A stretch of DNA of 64,000 nucleotides from Dermabacter vaginalis (GTDB lineage Bacteria; Actinomycetota; Actinomycetes; Actinomycetales; Dermabacteraceae). The DNA lies in assembly GCF_001678905.1 (NCBI RefSeq), contig NZ_CP012117.1, forward strand, positions 372,001 through 436,000, written 5' to 3'. Made by a program: the position numbers and the translations under genes. Below are positions 8,978 to 18,176 of the stretch, in pieces; position 1 is the first letter of the stretch; every line of letters begins with the position of its first letter. The notes under the pieces were generated by a model. It was not told where the DNA came from. It made no database searches and saw nothing but the letters and a program-made list of their open reading frames with translations.

Positions 8978-9676
8978 ATGGCGCTCATCGAACCCGCAGG
9001 CGCTCACACCGCCCGAATGTGGGAGGCTACCGCCGATATCCGCGCACGCATCGACGCCCTGCCGTTTCTCACTGAACTCGGCGCCGGCACGCTTGACCCA
9101 GAAAAATTCACGTTCTACATCCAGCAGGACGCGCAATACCTCGTGGCCTACCAAAAGTCGATGACGACTCTCGCGGGCAAAGCACCCGGCGCGGATGAGC
9201 TTCGCTTTTGGGCGCAGTCAGCCGTCGGCGCCGTTGCCGAAGAAAAGGCGATGCAAGAAGAGCTGTTCACGAACGACACGCTCGCCGCGCATCGCGTTGA
9301 AGGACTCGGCATGAGCCTCCATACCGCTGCCTACAGCAACTTCCTGCTCGCAAGCGCCACCTACGACACGTACGCGGTTGCCGCCGCGGCCGTGCTTCCG
9401 TGCTACTGGATCTACGCTGAAGCGGGCGTGGCCGTGCTCGAGGCGAGTAAGGGCGCGCTCGAGGGCCACCCTTACGGTACGTGGGTCGAGGCGTATGCAG
9501 ACGACTCCTTCACGAGAATCGCGCGCAAAGCCGTGCAGATCGTGGAAGAAGCGTGCGAGGCCGTGGGCGTGGCCGAACGCGAACGCGCCATCGAAGCATT
9601 CCGCCAGGCCACGCGCTTCGAGGAACTGTTCTGGACGCAGCCCATGGACGATCCGGCAGATCGCATTCTCATTTGA
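8978..9676 (+). CDS. tenA: TenA family thiaminase II/aminopyrimidine aminohydrolase
   Basis: 232 aa from the ATG at 8978, two bases after the thiD stop and behind CAGGGAG. All-helical TenA fold; the catalytic cysteine is C142 in LPCYWIYAEAG. The early aspartate D51 (YIQQDAQYL) and the late glutamates in RFEELFW fit the active site. It salvages base-degraded thiamine by hydrolysing aminomethyl pyrimidine to HMP, which supplies ThiD next to it. Confidence 0.94.
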   Translation: MALIEPAGAHTARMWEATADIRARIDALPFLTELGAGTLDPEKFTFYIQQDAQYLVAYQKSMTTLAGKAPGADELRFWAQSAVGAVAEEKAMQEELFTNDTLAAHRVEGLGMSLHTAAYSNFLLASATYDTYAVAAAAVLPCYWIYAEAGVAVLEASKGALEGHPYGTWVEAYADDSFTRIARKAVQIVEEACEAVGVAERERAIEAFRQATRFEELFWTQPMDDPADRILI

Positions 9677-9734
9677 GGCGCGGCGTTTAGGCTTGATCCA
9701 GAACTCAACACCGCCGTGGGAAAGAGGAGACTCC

Positions 9735-11804
9735 ATGAGTGACCCGCATCTGTGGCTCGAAGACATCACCGGCGAGAAGCAGCTCGCGTGGGTGCGTGAA
9801 CGCAACGCCCGCACCGAGGCCGAGCTCGACGCCGATCCGCTCACCGCTGAACTCGAAGCGGAGATCCTCGAGATTCTCAACGCGAGCGATCGCATTCCCA
9901 GCGTTTCTAAGCGTGGCGATTACCTCTACAACTTCTGGACCGACGCCGAGCACGAACGCGGCGTGTGGCGCCGCACAACTCTCGAGTCTTACCGAACCGA
10001 GAACCCCGAATGGGAAACCCTTATTGACGTTGATGCGCTCAACGACGCCGAGGGGGAGGACTGGGTGTGGCACGGCGCCCACGCGCTGCGCCCCGCCGAG
10101 GGAGAGCCGTATCGCCGCTTCCTCGTGAGCCTCTCGCACGGGGGAAGTGATGCCGACGTCACCCGCGAGTGGGACCTCGAGACCCGCAGTTTCGTGCCGG
10201 AAAGCGAAGGCGGCTTCGTGCGGCCCGAAGCGCGCGGCTTCGTCTCGTGGATCGACGACGACACCGTGTGGGTCGGCACCGACTTCGGCGAGGGGACGCG
10301 AAGCAACTCCGGCCACCCGCTCCAGGCGCGCGTGTGGAAACGCGGCACGGCCCTCGCTGATGCCGAGCTCGTGTTCGCGGGCGATCCGAGCGACATGCTC
10401 GTCTACCCAAGCCACGACCAGACTCCCGGCTTCGAACGCGACTGGGTCACGGTCATGCACACCTTCTACACCTCGACCACGTATGCCGTGGCTCGCGAAG
10501 GCGACGAGTTTCAGCTCCTCAAGGTAGATGTCCCAAGCGACATCGACGTGAGTGCGCACCGCGATCTCGCGATCTTGAGGCCCCGCACCGAATGGTCGAC
10601 GGGAGACCGCACGTACGCCGCGGGCAGCCTGCTCGCGTGCGACTTCGACGCGTTCATGGCGGGAAGCCGTGACTTCGACGTGCTTTTCGATCCCACCCCC
10701 ACGACGTCGCTCGATGGCCTCACCATGACGAAGGACTACCTCGTTGTGACCGTCCTCGACGACGTCAAACACCGACTCGACGTTCACTACCGAACCGGCG
10801 ACGGCACGTGGGTGCGCGAGGACCTCTACCCGGAACTCACGGGCTCGCTCTACGTGGCCGCCGTCGATTCCGACGAGAACAACGACGTGTGGATCACCCG
10901 CAACGACTTCCATCTGCCCGCAACCCTCTGCCTCGCGAGCCTTGACGGAATCCGCGAGGGCAGCGGCGCGGGCGAGATCGAGACGATCAAAACGACGCCC
11001 GAACGCTTCGACGCGAGCGACGTCACCGTTACCCAGCATTTCGTTGACAGTGCAGACGGCACGCGCATCCCGTACTTTGAGATCGCGAAGGCCCAGGCCA
11101 CCGTCGGCCCCCGCCCCACCCTGCTGTATGGCTACGGCGGTTTCGAAATATCGCTCACCCCGGCCTACCTCGGCGCGACCGGTAAGGCGTGGATCGAACG
11201 CGGCGGCGTGTACGTGCTCGCGAACATTCGAGGTGGCGGCGAATACGGGCCCGCATGGCACCAAGCGGGACTCAAAGACAACCGCCACCGGGTCTATGAA
11301 GACTTCTCGAGCGTGGCGCGCGACCTCATCGAACGTGGTGTGACCGATGCGAAGCACCTCGCCGTGCGCGGCGGCTCCAACGGCGGCCTGCTCACAGGCA
11401 ACATGCTCACGCAGTACCCCGAGCTGTTCGGCGCCGTCGTAATCCAGGTGCCGCTTTTGGACATGAAGCGCTACTCGCACCTTCTCGCGGGCGCGAGCTG
11501 GATGGCGGAGTACGGGGACCCCGACACCGACGACTGGGACTTCATCAAGACTTTCAGCCCGTACCACCTGCTGCGCGATGACGTGGAGTACCCGCCCACC
11601 TTCGTGCTCACCTCGACCCGCGACGACCGCGTACACCCCGGCCACGCCCGCAAATTCACGGCCGCGCTCGAGGAGCTCGGCGCCCCCGTCAAGTATTGGG
11701 AAAACATCGAAGGCGGGCACGGCGGCGCCGCTTCCAACGCGCAAGCGGCACGCATGAACGCACTGGTCCACGCCTTCTTGTGGGCAACCGTCGGAAAGAA
11801 ATAA
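9735..11804 (+). CDS. Prolyl oligopeptidase family serine peptidase (S9A)
   Basis: 689 aa from the ATG at 9735, preceded by AAAGAGGAGA. An N-terminal beta-propeller (about residues 60-400) covers a C-terminal alpha/beta-hydrolase domain. The catalytic triad is visible: S548 in VRGGSNGGLL, the aspartate in TSTRDDRVHPGH and the histidine in EGGHGGAAS. GYGGFEISLTPAY and ANIRGGGEYGPAWHQAG are typical of S9A enzymes. No signal peptide, so it is cytoplasmic. Cleaves short peptides after proline. Confidence 0.93.
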   Translation: MSDPHLWLEDITGEKQLAWVRERNARTEAELDADPLTAELEAEILEILNASDRIPSVSKRGDYLYNFWTDAEHERGVWRRTTLESYRTENPEWETLIDVDALNDAEGEDWVWHGAHALRPAEGEPYRRFLVSLSHGGSDADVTREWDLETRSFVPESEGGFVRPEARGFVSWIDDDTVWVGTDFGEGTRSNSGHPLQARVWKRGTALADAELVFAGDPSDMLVYPSHDQTPGFERDWVTVMHTFYTSTTYAVAREGDEFQLLKVDVPSDIDVSAHRDLAILRPRTEWSTGDRTYAAGSLLACDFDAFMAGSRDFDVLFDPTPTTSLDGLTMTKDYLVVTVLDDVKHRLDVHYRTGDGTWVREDLYPELTGSLYVAAVDSDENNDVWITRNDFHLPATLCLASLDGIREGSGAGEIETIKTTPERFDASDVTVTQHFVDSADGTRIPYFEIAKAQATVGPRPTLLYGYGGFEISLTPAYLGATGKAWIERGGVYVLANIRGGGEYGPAWHQAGLKDNRHRVYEDFSSVARDLIERGVTDAKHLAVRGGSNGGLLTGNMLTQYPELFGAVVIQVPLLDMKRYSHLLAGASWMAEYGDPDTDDWDFIKTFSPYHLLRDDVEYPPTFVLTSTRDDRVHPGHARKFTAALEELGAPVKYWENIEGGHGGAASNAQAARMNALVHAFLWATVGKK

Positions 11805-11813
11805 ACCGAGCGC

Positions 11814-13151
11814 ATGGACCTCTACGACCGCCCCGCCGCGAACGAGCTTCTCGCCTCCCGCAATGACGTGATGACCGTCTACCGGGAGTTCGAGAACTCC
11901 GAAGGGCGCCTGTTCCCGCTCAGGTATGTGCGGGCCGGCTATCAGTCGGAACTTCCCACGATCATGGTGCTTCCCGACGGGCCGGGCGTCGCGAGCGTGT
12001 TCCCGTACGAGATTCTGCGGCGGGACATGGTCAAAAAGGGACTCGACGTCATCATGATGGAGCATCGCGGCGTGGGCATGAGCCGCGCGGATGCGCAGGG
12101 CAATGACCTTCCCGTTGGCGTGATGAGTGTGGAGAACGTGCTCGACGATGTGCGTGCCGTGCTCGATCACGCGCAAGTGCCGCGCGTGGTGCTGTACGGA
12201 ACCGGGTACGGCGCCTACATTGCGCAACGATTCGCGCTGCGTCACCCGGAGCGCGTGTTTTCCATGGTGCTCGACTCACCGTTTACGGGCGTGCGCGACG
12301 GGCGCGCCCTGCGCGAGCTTATGCGAGATTTGTATTGGCGTGGCACATTCGACGCCACCGAATCGATCGCCCGCGCCGTGCGGATGCTCGTCGAGCAGCG
12401 AATCGTGCCCGCCGAAGAAACCGGTGCGGTACTGGCCGCCGTCCACGAATACGGCGGCGTGAACTCCGTGCGGGACCTCGTGGATCTTCTCGTTCAGGGG
12501 CGCGGGCAACTCGCGTGGGCGTCGATCCACCAAATCATCACGGGCCGCGAATGGTTCAACACCACGCCATACGTGTACGAAAACGACCTTGCGGGCCGCA
12601 TCTCCGCGACCGAGCTGGGATTCGCCGAGGCAAGCGACGGCAAACCGCTCGACCCGCTCACCGTGTATGCGCGGCGCGCCGCGAAATTCCCGCCATTTAC
12701 GGGGGAGAGCTTCGACTTGGAGACGGCGCGGCGCTCGATCACGACCCCCACTCTCGTGGTGGGCGGCGCGCGTGACGTGATCGTGCCGCTGTGGCGCTCA
12801 CGGCTCGCGGCCGAGGAGATCCCCGGGGCACACGTCGGTTCCGACCCCACGAACCCGCGCTTGCGGTTTATCTCCGCGCACAACGTGGGCCACGCGCTCA
12901 TCGACTCGCACATTGAACTTTCGGTTGTTGCGATGCGCTGGGCGGCCGCTGGCGCGATCGATCCGCTGCTCGATCGCGACATCAGCTCCCTTAATCGCAG
13001 CGTGCGCAACGAGGCTTACGGCCGGGGAATCCGTACGGCGCTCCTCGCCGAGCAGTACTCGCCACTGAAGCTTTGGTCGGTGCGCTCGCTCGCCGCGGGG
13101 CCGCTTGCCTCAGCCGACGCGCGCGGGCCGCGGGGGCTTACTCGACGCTAG
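11814..13151 (+). CDS. Proline iminopeptidase-like alpha/beta-hydrolase lacking the nucleophile serine
   Basis: 445 aa, 9 bp after the S9 peptidase and probably co-transcribed. The fold matches S33-type peptidases (oxyanion turn LPDGPGVAS, block MMEHRGVGMS). The nucleophile elbow reads YGTGYGAYIAQRF, so glycine G131 (codon GGG at 12204-12206) stands where GxSxG needs serine. The acid (GGARDVIVPLW) and base (HNVGHALID) positions remain. No frameshift or stop is seen, so it looks maintained but catalytically altered. It could be a pseudoenzyme, or use another nucleophile. Confidence 0.8.
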   Translation: MDLYDRPAANELLASRNDVMTVYREFENSEGRLFPLRYVRAGYQSELPTIMVLPDGPGVASVFPYEILRRDMVKKGLDVIMMEHRGVGMSRADAQGNDLPVGVMSVENVLDDVRAVLDHAQVPRVVLYGTGYGAYIAQRFALRHPERVFSMVLDSPFTGVRDGRALRELMRDLYWRGTFDATESIARAVRMLVEQRIVPAEETGAVLAAVHEYGGVNSVRDLVDLLVQGRGQLAWASIHQIITGREWFNTTPYVYENDLAGRISATELGFAEASDGKPLDPLTVYARRAAKFPPFTGESFDLETARRSITTPTLVVGGARDVIVPLWRSRLAAEEIPGAHVGSDPTNPRLRFISAHNVGHALIDSHIELSVVAMRWAAAGAIDPLLDRDISSLNRSVRNEAYGRGIRTALLAEQYSPLKLWSVRSLAAGPLASADARGPRGLTRR

Positions 13152-13170
13152 CGCTCACTCGCCGCTAGCG
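13146..13170. terminator. Possible hairpin between convergent genes
   Basis: Two copies of the palindrome CGCTAGCG (13146-13153 and 13163-13170) can pair as an 8-bp stem with a 9-nt loop across the stop codons of the two convergent genes. No T run follows. Confidence 0.4.
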
Positions 13171-14810
13171 CCGCCCTGGCATGCAACCTGCACGTACGCG
13201 TTCGCGAACACCAGATCGTAGGGCTTGCGCGCGCTCGTGATGACGGATGCGCCGTTGAGTTGTTCAGGTTTTGCGCTTGCATTCGCGGGCCATTTCTCGT
13301 TCGCCCACTCGGCCCAGCCGCCGGGGAACTGCTCCTGCTCGTTTTTGCCATACACGCCCGCGATGCATTCGGGTGCCCGCTTCGTCTCGCCGTGCATCCA
13401 CTGCACGTCGTTCGTGGGAATGAGCGGCGCCATGAAACGGATATCGGTGGCGACTGTGACCCCTTCAGGCACGTGGGCTTGCGCCTCCCGCGCGGCGTTC
13501 GCAAACTCGGAATTCGGGTCGAGGCCGCCGGTCACGACCCACGTGAGGGGCAGCGCTGTCATGAGATACGCGGTCGAGGCGAGTGAGGCGGCAACGCCGA
13601 GCCGTTTCGTCCACAACTTCGCGGTGTTCGGGGCGATGGGGCGTTCGCGCAGCTCACCGAGTTGGGTGAGCAGTGTGCCGTTCACGTGCGGCAAGGTCGC
13701 AAGGAGCGCCGCGAATGCGATCGCCATGAGGAACGAGTTGTAGTGCCACTGCCAGGTCCAATAGTGCTCCACGGAGCCAAGGAAGCGCCAGGCAAGCGTC
13801 GGAAGAAGACCGAGCGCAAGCGGGCTTTTCACCCCCACGAGCCCCATAAACATCACAAACATGAGCACCGTTTGCCACTTCACGAGCGGCGTTAGCACCT
13901 GCGTGATCGGGGCGAAATTCTCGGTGTACACGTACGCGCTCGCGGGGCTCAGCGCCGGCAGAATCACCCACGTGGCGAGGCCAAACCACACGAGACCCCA
14001 CGCGGCAAGCAGCAGCGCGGAGCGGGGTTTCTTTTCCGACGCTAGCTTCGCCACCGACCTGCGGACCTTTTCGGATGAGCTTCCCGCCTTCGGCCCCGGA
14101 GTGCACCACATCCACGCCATCGCGAGGCCGAGCATCATGACGGTAAGGCCCAAATCTTCCTTCACGAATACGAGCGCGCCGATCCAGAGGAGTGCAGCTT
14201 TGGGGCGGTCCTCAAGGAAGGCCGCAAGACCGAACGACACGAACAGCACCGCGAACGCGTATTCATGGAATTGGACGTTTTGGCTGCCCTGAAGACCGAA
14301 GGAGAAGGCGTAGCTGGCGCCCGCGAGCATGCCGAGCCTCGGGCCGAGTTTTGCCATCGCGACGCGCGTGAGCGGGTAGGCGCTCGCTCCGAACATGGCG
14401 GCTTGTGCCCACAACAGCATTGCAGGTGACGGCCACAGCCACCACAGGGGCGCGAGGAGTGCGAGAACGGGGTGGAAGTGATCGCCGAGAAGATTGAAGT
14501 TGTCGCCCTTGATCGGCACGATAGGGGCGTTGAAGTGGGCGTATTCCTTGACCGCTTCGGCGAAAATGCCGAGGTCCCAGCTGGGGAAGAAGAAGGAGTC
14601 CCACTGGAGCATCGAGAGCCACCCATACAGTGTCGTTGCTGCAAGGGCGAGGCCGAGTGGGGCGAGGCGGCGTGGATCGAGAACCGCGTCGAGGAATGTA
14701 TCGGTGCGGGAACGTTGCTCGGACACGCGTGGAGTTGCGCTTGGGGTGTCCTTTTCGCGTGTACGTGCGTTATCGGTTGTAGTGCTGTTCGCGTTCGAGT
14801 TCGCGCTCAT
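13155..14810 (-). CDS. DUF2079 family polytopic membrane protein
   Basis: About 551 aa from the ATG at 14810. Frames starting at 14834 (GTG) or 14888 are also open, and none has a clear ribosome site. A hydrophilic N terminus leads to ten or more hydrophobic segments. The block WDSFFFPSWDLGIFAEAVKE, followed by GDNFNLLGDHFHPVLALLAP, is the DUF2079 signature, resembling GT-C glycosyltransferase N termini. A C-terminal soluble tail holds several cysteines. Role unknown; a lipid-linked sugar transferase is a possibility. Confidence 0.85.
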   Translation of the reverse strand: MSANSNANSTTTDNARTREKDTPSATPRVSEQRSRTDTFLDAVLDPRRLAPLGLALAATTLYGWLSMLQWDSFFFPSWDLGIFAEAVKEYAHFNAPIVPIKGDNFNLLGDHFHPVLALLAPLWWLWPSPAMLLWAQAAMFGASAYPLTRVAMAKLGPRLGMLAGASYAFSFGLQGSQNVQFHEYAFAVLFVSFGLAAFLEDRPKAALLWIGALVFVKEDLGLTVMMLGLAMAWMWCTPGPKAGSSSEKVRRSVAKLASEKKPRSALLLAAWGLVWFGLATWVILPALSPASAYVYTENFAPITQVLTPLVKWQTVLMFVMFMGLVGVKSPLALGLLPTLAWRFLGSVEHYWTWQWHYNSFLMAIAFAALLATLPHVNGTLLTQLGELRERPIAPNTAKLWTKRLGVAASLASTAYLMTALPLTWVVTGGLDPNSEFANAAREAQAHVPEGVTVATDIRFMAPLIPTNDVQWMHGETKRAPECIAGVYGKNEQEQFPGGWAEWANEKWPANASAKPEQLNGASVITSARKPYDLVFANAYVQVACQGGASGE

Positions 14811-15450
14811 GGCATCAGGCTGCGAAGTTGTCACGCGCCCCATTGTGCCAGGCATGCGCTTCGACGGGACCGTTTTCACGATGCGCATGCAGCTAGACGC
14901 GGCTCGTGGTGGTCGGTTCTTAGCGTTGGGAGCGCCCTCGTTTCTTTTCCGCCCCCTTGCCCCGTTTCTTGCTCTAGTTCAAGCGCGATTTTCGCTCTTC
15001 GGACAGTCCTCGCGACCGGTTGCGTCGCTATAACGGATTCCTGTCAGGGGCTTCGTCCGCTTTCTTCTCAGCCACCGTCTTCTGCTCAGGCTTCGCCTTC
15101 TGTTTCGGTAGCTTCTCCCTTCCCTTTGTTTGCTGAAGGTGGGGGACACCCCCAATCCCCCAATCAATGCTGCCCTGCCGGCAGACCAGGGCGGCCGTGT
15201 GAGTATCGGACAATAATGCGTAGTCCTCCAAGGGGCTGGACACAGGAGCTTTCCCCTTTCCTCAGTGGTGCGACCAGAGGGAGAAGAAACATCCACCCCG
15301 GTGCACCCGCTGCGGTGATAACGACCCATCGCCCGCAGCAGGTGGCAATCGTCACGGTTATCCCTCTTTGGCGGGAGCGGAAAGAACAAGGGGGCGCTTC
15401 ATAGTGGAGCCGTTCAGGAGCATATGGGGGCAGTGGAGAGAAGTGGTGGA
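14811..15450. other. Composite intergenic stretch at the left edge of the copper block
   Basis: 640 bp without an intact gene apart from a GH15 remnant on the minus strand. Base composition is less biased than in the flanks, with T-rich parts (for example 14930-15140). GGGGGACACCCCC at 15141-15153 sits beside the point where the GH15 frame breaks. I see no transposase. Confidence 0.6.
15160..15243 (-). pseudogene. N-terminal fragment of a GH15 (glucoamylase-like) gene
   Basis: A GTG start at 15243 with GAGGAAAGGGG upstream opens a frame whose first 28 residues (SSPLEDYALLSDTHTAAL, then VCRQGSIDW) match the start of actinobacterial GH15 proteins, where IDW is followed by LCLPRFDS. Here the similarity stops right after the tryptophan codon at 15160-15162. 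The frame then runs on as unrelated lysine-rich sequence to a stop at 15028. The start and ribosome site are intact, so it was cut, not decayed. TTA and TTG codons differ from neighbouring genes. Confidence 0.7.
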
Positions 15451-17685
15451 TCAGTGGACGGCGGTGGATGCCGGAGTAGGCGTGGTGTGTTCCTCCTTCG
15501 ACTCGGTCGGAGCCAGGTGAGCCGGATCCAGATCAATGCGGCGCAACAGCTGGGCGTTCAGGGCCACCACGATGGTCGAGGCAGACATCAAGATCGCGCC
15601 CACGGCCGGGGACAGCACGAATCCGATCGGGGCGAGCACTCCAGCGGCCAGCGGCACGGCGAGGATGTTGTAGCCAGAGGCCCAGATCAGGTTCTGGATC
15701 ATCTTGCGGTAGCTGGCCTGGGACAGCTCAATCATCGACAGCACTGCCCGCGGATCATCACTGGCGAGGACCACCCCGGCAGATTCCATGGCCACATCCG
15801 TGCCGGCACCGATGGCGATACCGACCTCCGCGCGGGTCAGGGCGGGGGCGTCATTGACACCGTCACCGACCATGGCCACGCTCAAACCCCGGTCCTGCAG
15901 CTGCGTGACCTTGGCGTCTTTGTCCTGGGGCAGGACCTCGGCGAAGACCTCATCAATGCCTAAGTCCTGACCGACAGCGTGGGCCACCTGCTGGGCGTCG
16001 CCGGTGATCATCGCGACCTTCACCCCGCGGTCCTGCAGGGCTTTCACGGCGGCGCGGGATTCGGGGCGGATCTTGTCCTCGACGGCCACCGCACCGATGA
16101 TCTGACCGTCGCGGACAATATGGAGCACACCGGCCCCACGCCCGGTCCAGGTGCTGGTGGTATCGGTGAGCTCGGCCGGGGTGGTGAGGTTGAACTCGCG
16201 CAGCATGTTCGGCCCGCCCACGAGGATCTCAGCGCCATCGACAGTGGCTCGGACCCCCCGGCCGGAGGCGGCACTGAAACCAGTTGCACGGATTTGCCGA
16301 CGGGAGGCCTCGGGATGGGCGGCCGCGGCCGCCACGATGGCGCGGGCCACGGGGTGCTCGCTGTCGGCCTCCGCGGCGGCGGCCAGGGCCAGCAGCTCAC
16401 CCTCGGTGACGCCGACAGCTGCCGCGACACCGGTGACCGCGTGCGCACCCTCGGTCAGGGTGCCGGTTTTGTCGAAGAGCACCACGTCGATGGTGCGCAT
16501 CCGCTCGAGCGCCATCCGGTCCTTGATGAGCACCCCGGATTTCGCGGCCCGCTCGCTGGAGATCGCAATGACCAGCGGAATCGCCAGGCCCAGGGCGTGC
16601 GGACAGGCGATGACCAGCACCGTGACCGTGCGCACCACGGCATCGTCCGGGCTGCCGATGATGGTCCACACCACCGCGGTGATCAGAGCGGAGATCAGCG
16701 CGAACCAGAACAACAACGCCGCCGCCCGATCCGCTAGGGCCTGGGCCCGGGAGGAGGACTCCTGGGCGTCGGCAACCATGCGTTGGATCCCGGCCAGGGC
16801 GGTGTCCCCGCCGGTAGCCTCCACCCGGATGCGGACGGTGTTGTCGGTGGCCACGGTACCGGCGACCACCTTGTCACCGGTGTCGCGGAAGACGGGACGG
16901 GATTCGCCGGTGATCATCGCCTCATCGAATTCGGCGGCGCCGTCGACGATGGTTCCGTCGGCCGGCACCCGGGCACCGGCCCTCACCAGCACGACGTCGT
17001 CGACGACCAGCTCCGAGATGGCCACGGTGCGGGTGGTCCCGTCGATGACTTTCTCGGCCTCATCCGGCAGCAGGGCAGCCAGCGCGTCAAGTGCGGAGGA
17101 CGCGGCCCCGAGAGCGGACATTTCCAGCCAGTGGCCCAGCAGCATGATGGTCACCAGCAGGGCCAGCTCCCACCAGAAGTCCAGCTCAAAACCGCCCAGC
17201 CCCAGAGTGGTGATCCAGGAGGCGACAAACGCCACGGTGATGGCCATGGCGATCAAGAGCATCATCCCGGGTTGGCGGGATTTCAGTTCTTTCCATCCGC
17301 CCTTGAGGAAAGGCGTTCCGCCGTAGACGAAGATGATCGTGCCCAGCACCGGGGGGATCCAGGTGGATCCGGGGAATGCCGGGAGGTGGTAGCCGAGCAG
17401 GTGGGCGACCATGGGGCTGAAAATAACGACGGGAATGGACAGAATCAGCGACCACCAGAAGCGGTCGCGAAACATTGCGGTGCTGTGTCCGGCGTGTTCG
17501 CCGTGACCATGAACGTGGTGGTCTTCGTCCAGGGCGGAGTGCGGGTGATCGTGGGGCATCGCCTGGCCGTGGGTGTCGGCATCTGCGTGGTGCTCGTGGC
17601 TGGCGTGATCCGGGTGGTAGGTGTGGTCTGTCTCCGGAGCGGGGTGATCACCATGGTGATCGCTGGAATGGTGGGGAGTGCTCAT
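15451..17685 (-). CDS. copB: CopB-type copper-exporting P1B ATPase
   Basis: 744 aa. The ATG at 17685 follows GGAAGGAA and is preferred over the TTG at 17703. A histidine-rich N terminus (about 65 residues, many HH and HxH pairs) replaces the CxxC metal domain. The ion-site motif is CPH in VLVIACPHALGLAIPLV, as in the CopB (P1B-3) group. Other motifs: TGES, DKTGTLTEG, the HP locus SEHPVARAI and the hinge MVGDGVNDAPAL. It exports copper or silver across the membrane. Downstream of copZ in the same operon. Confidence 0.95.
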   Translation of the reverse strand: MSTPHHSSDHHGDHPAPETDHTYHPDHASHEHHADADTHGQAMPHDHPHSALDEDHHVHGHGEHAGHSTAMFRDRFWWSLILSIPVVIFSPMVAHLLGYHLPAFPGSTWIPPVLGTIIFVYGGTPFLKGGWKELKSRQPGMMLLIAMAITVAFVASWITTLGLGGFELDFWWELALLVTIMLLGHWLEMSALGAASSALDALAALLPDEAEKVIDGTTRTVAISELVVDDVVLVRAGARVPADGTIVDGAAEFDEAMITGESRPVFRDTGDKVVAGTVATDNTVRIRVEATGGDTALAGIQRMVADAQESSSRAQALADRAAALLFWFALISALITAVVWTIIGSPDDAVVRTVTVLVIACPHALGLAIPLVIAISSERAAKSGVLIKDRMALERMRTIDVVLFDKTGTLTEGAHAVTGVAAAVGVTEGELLALAAAAEADSEHPVARAIVAAAAAHPEASRRQIRATGFSAASGRGVRATVDGAEILVGGPNMLREFNLTTPAELTDTTSTWTGRGAGVLHIVRDGQIIGAVAVEDKIRPESRAAVKALQDRGVKVAMITGDAQQVAHAVGQDLGIDEVFAEVLPQDKDAKVTQLQDRGLSVAMVGDGVNDAPALTRAEVGIAIGAGTDVAMESAGVVLASDDPRAVLSMIELSQASYRKMIQNLIWASGYNILAVPLAAGVLAPIGFVLSPAVGAILMSASTIVVALNAQLLRRIDLDPAHLAPTESKEEHTTPTPASTAVH

Positions 17686-17735
17686 GACGTTCCTTCCGCT
17701 CAACCCGGTCGGGTCGAGATGATGGGTAAAACTGA

Positions 17736-18062
17736 TCAGGACAAGACGGTGTAGCCGGCTTCCTCGATGGCCCGGCGAACCATCTCCGGAGGTACGACAC
17801 CGGTGACCGTGACGGTGGAAACACCACCAGCAGCGAGATCAATCTGGACGTCGTTGACCTGGGGGAGGGCCTGAAGGGCCTGGGTCACGCTTTTCGCGCA
17901 GTGCCCGCAGGTCAGGCCGGTGACCTGGTAGCTAGGGGAGGACTCTCCTGCTGACGAATCGCTGGCGGCAGGGATGGAGGCGGTGTCGGCACGTGAGGCA
18001 GGTCCGCAACAGCTGCAGCCGTGGGAGGTCATCGGCAAGAGGCGGGGCGGGGAGGTGATCAT
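17736..18062 (-). CDS. copZ: Heavy-metal-associated (HMA) copper-binding protein, CopZ-like
   Basis: 108 aa from the ATG at 18062, with AGGAG seven bases upstream. The N terminus carries a cysteine cluster (GCSCCGP, C16/C18/C19), then a linker of about 25 residues, then an HMA fold with the metal site C52-GH-C55 in VTGLTCGHCAKSV. It probably delivers copper to CopB, encoded 50 bp downstream. The extra CxCC cluster is absent from minimal CopZ proteins and may be a second metal site. Confidence 0.9.
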   Translation of the reverse strand: MITSPPRLLPMTSHGCSCCGPASRADTASIPAASDSSAGESSPSYQVTGLTCGHCAKSVTQALQALPQVNDVQIDLAAGGVSTVTVTGVVPPEMVRRAIEEAGYTVLS

Positions 18063-18110
18063 GGGAAAGCTCCTACGGGTCGGTGGGATGCGGCGATGCC
18101 GCTCTCGAGT

Positions 18111-18131
18111 GTATACCCCCCGGGGGTATAC
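18111..18131. promoter_or_regulatory. CsoR-type copper operator upstream of copZ-copB
   Basis: A perfect palindrome: GTATACCCCC and GGGGGTATAC around one central C, 49 bp upstream of the copZ start. G/C tracts flanked by TAT/ATA are the known form of CsoR/RcnR-family operators. No csoR gene lies in the block, so the repressor would have to be encoded elsewhere. Confidence 0.75.
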
Positions 18132-18176
18132 TTTCAAGGGGTGGAGGGCACGGCCCTCACGCGGGGCAGGGTGTGG

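Noticed and set aside
9705-12245. 846-codon open frame on the minus strand across the S9 peptidase gene
   Set aside because: High-GC coding DNA gives long antisense frames; the plus strand carries a complete catalytic triad and ribosome sites, and the minus frame shows no family pattern.
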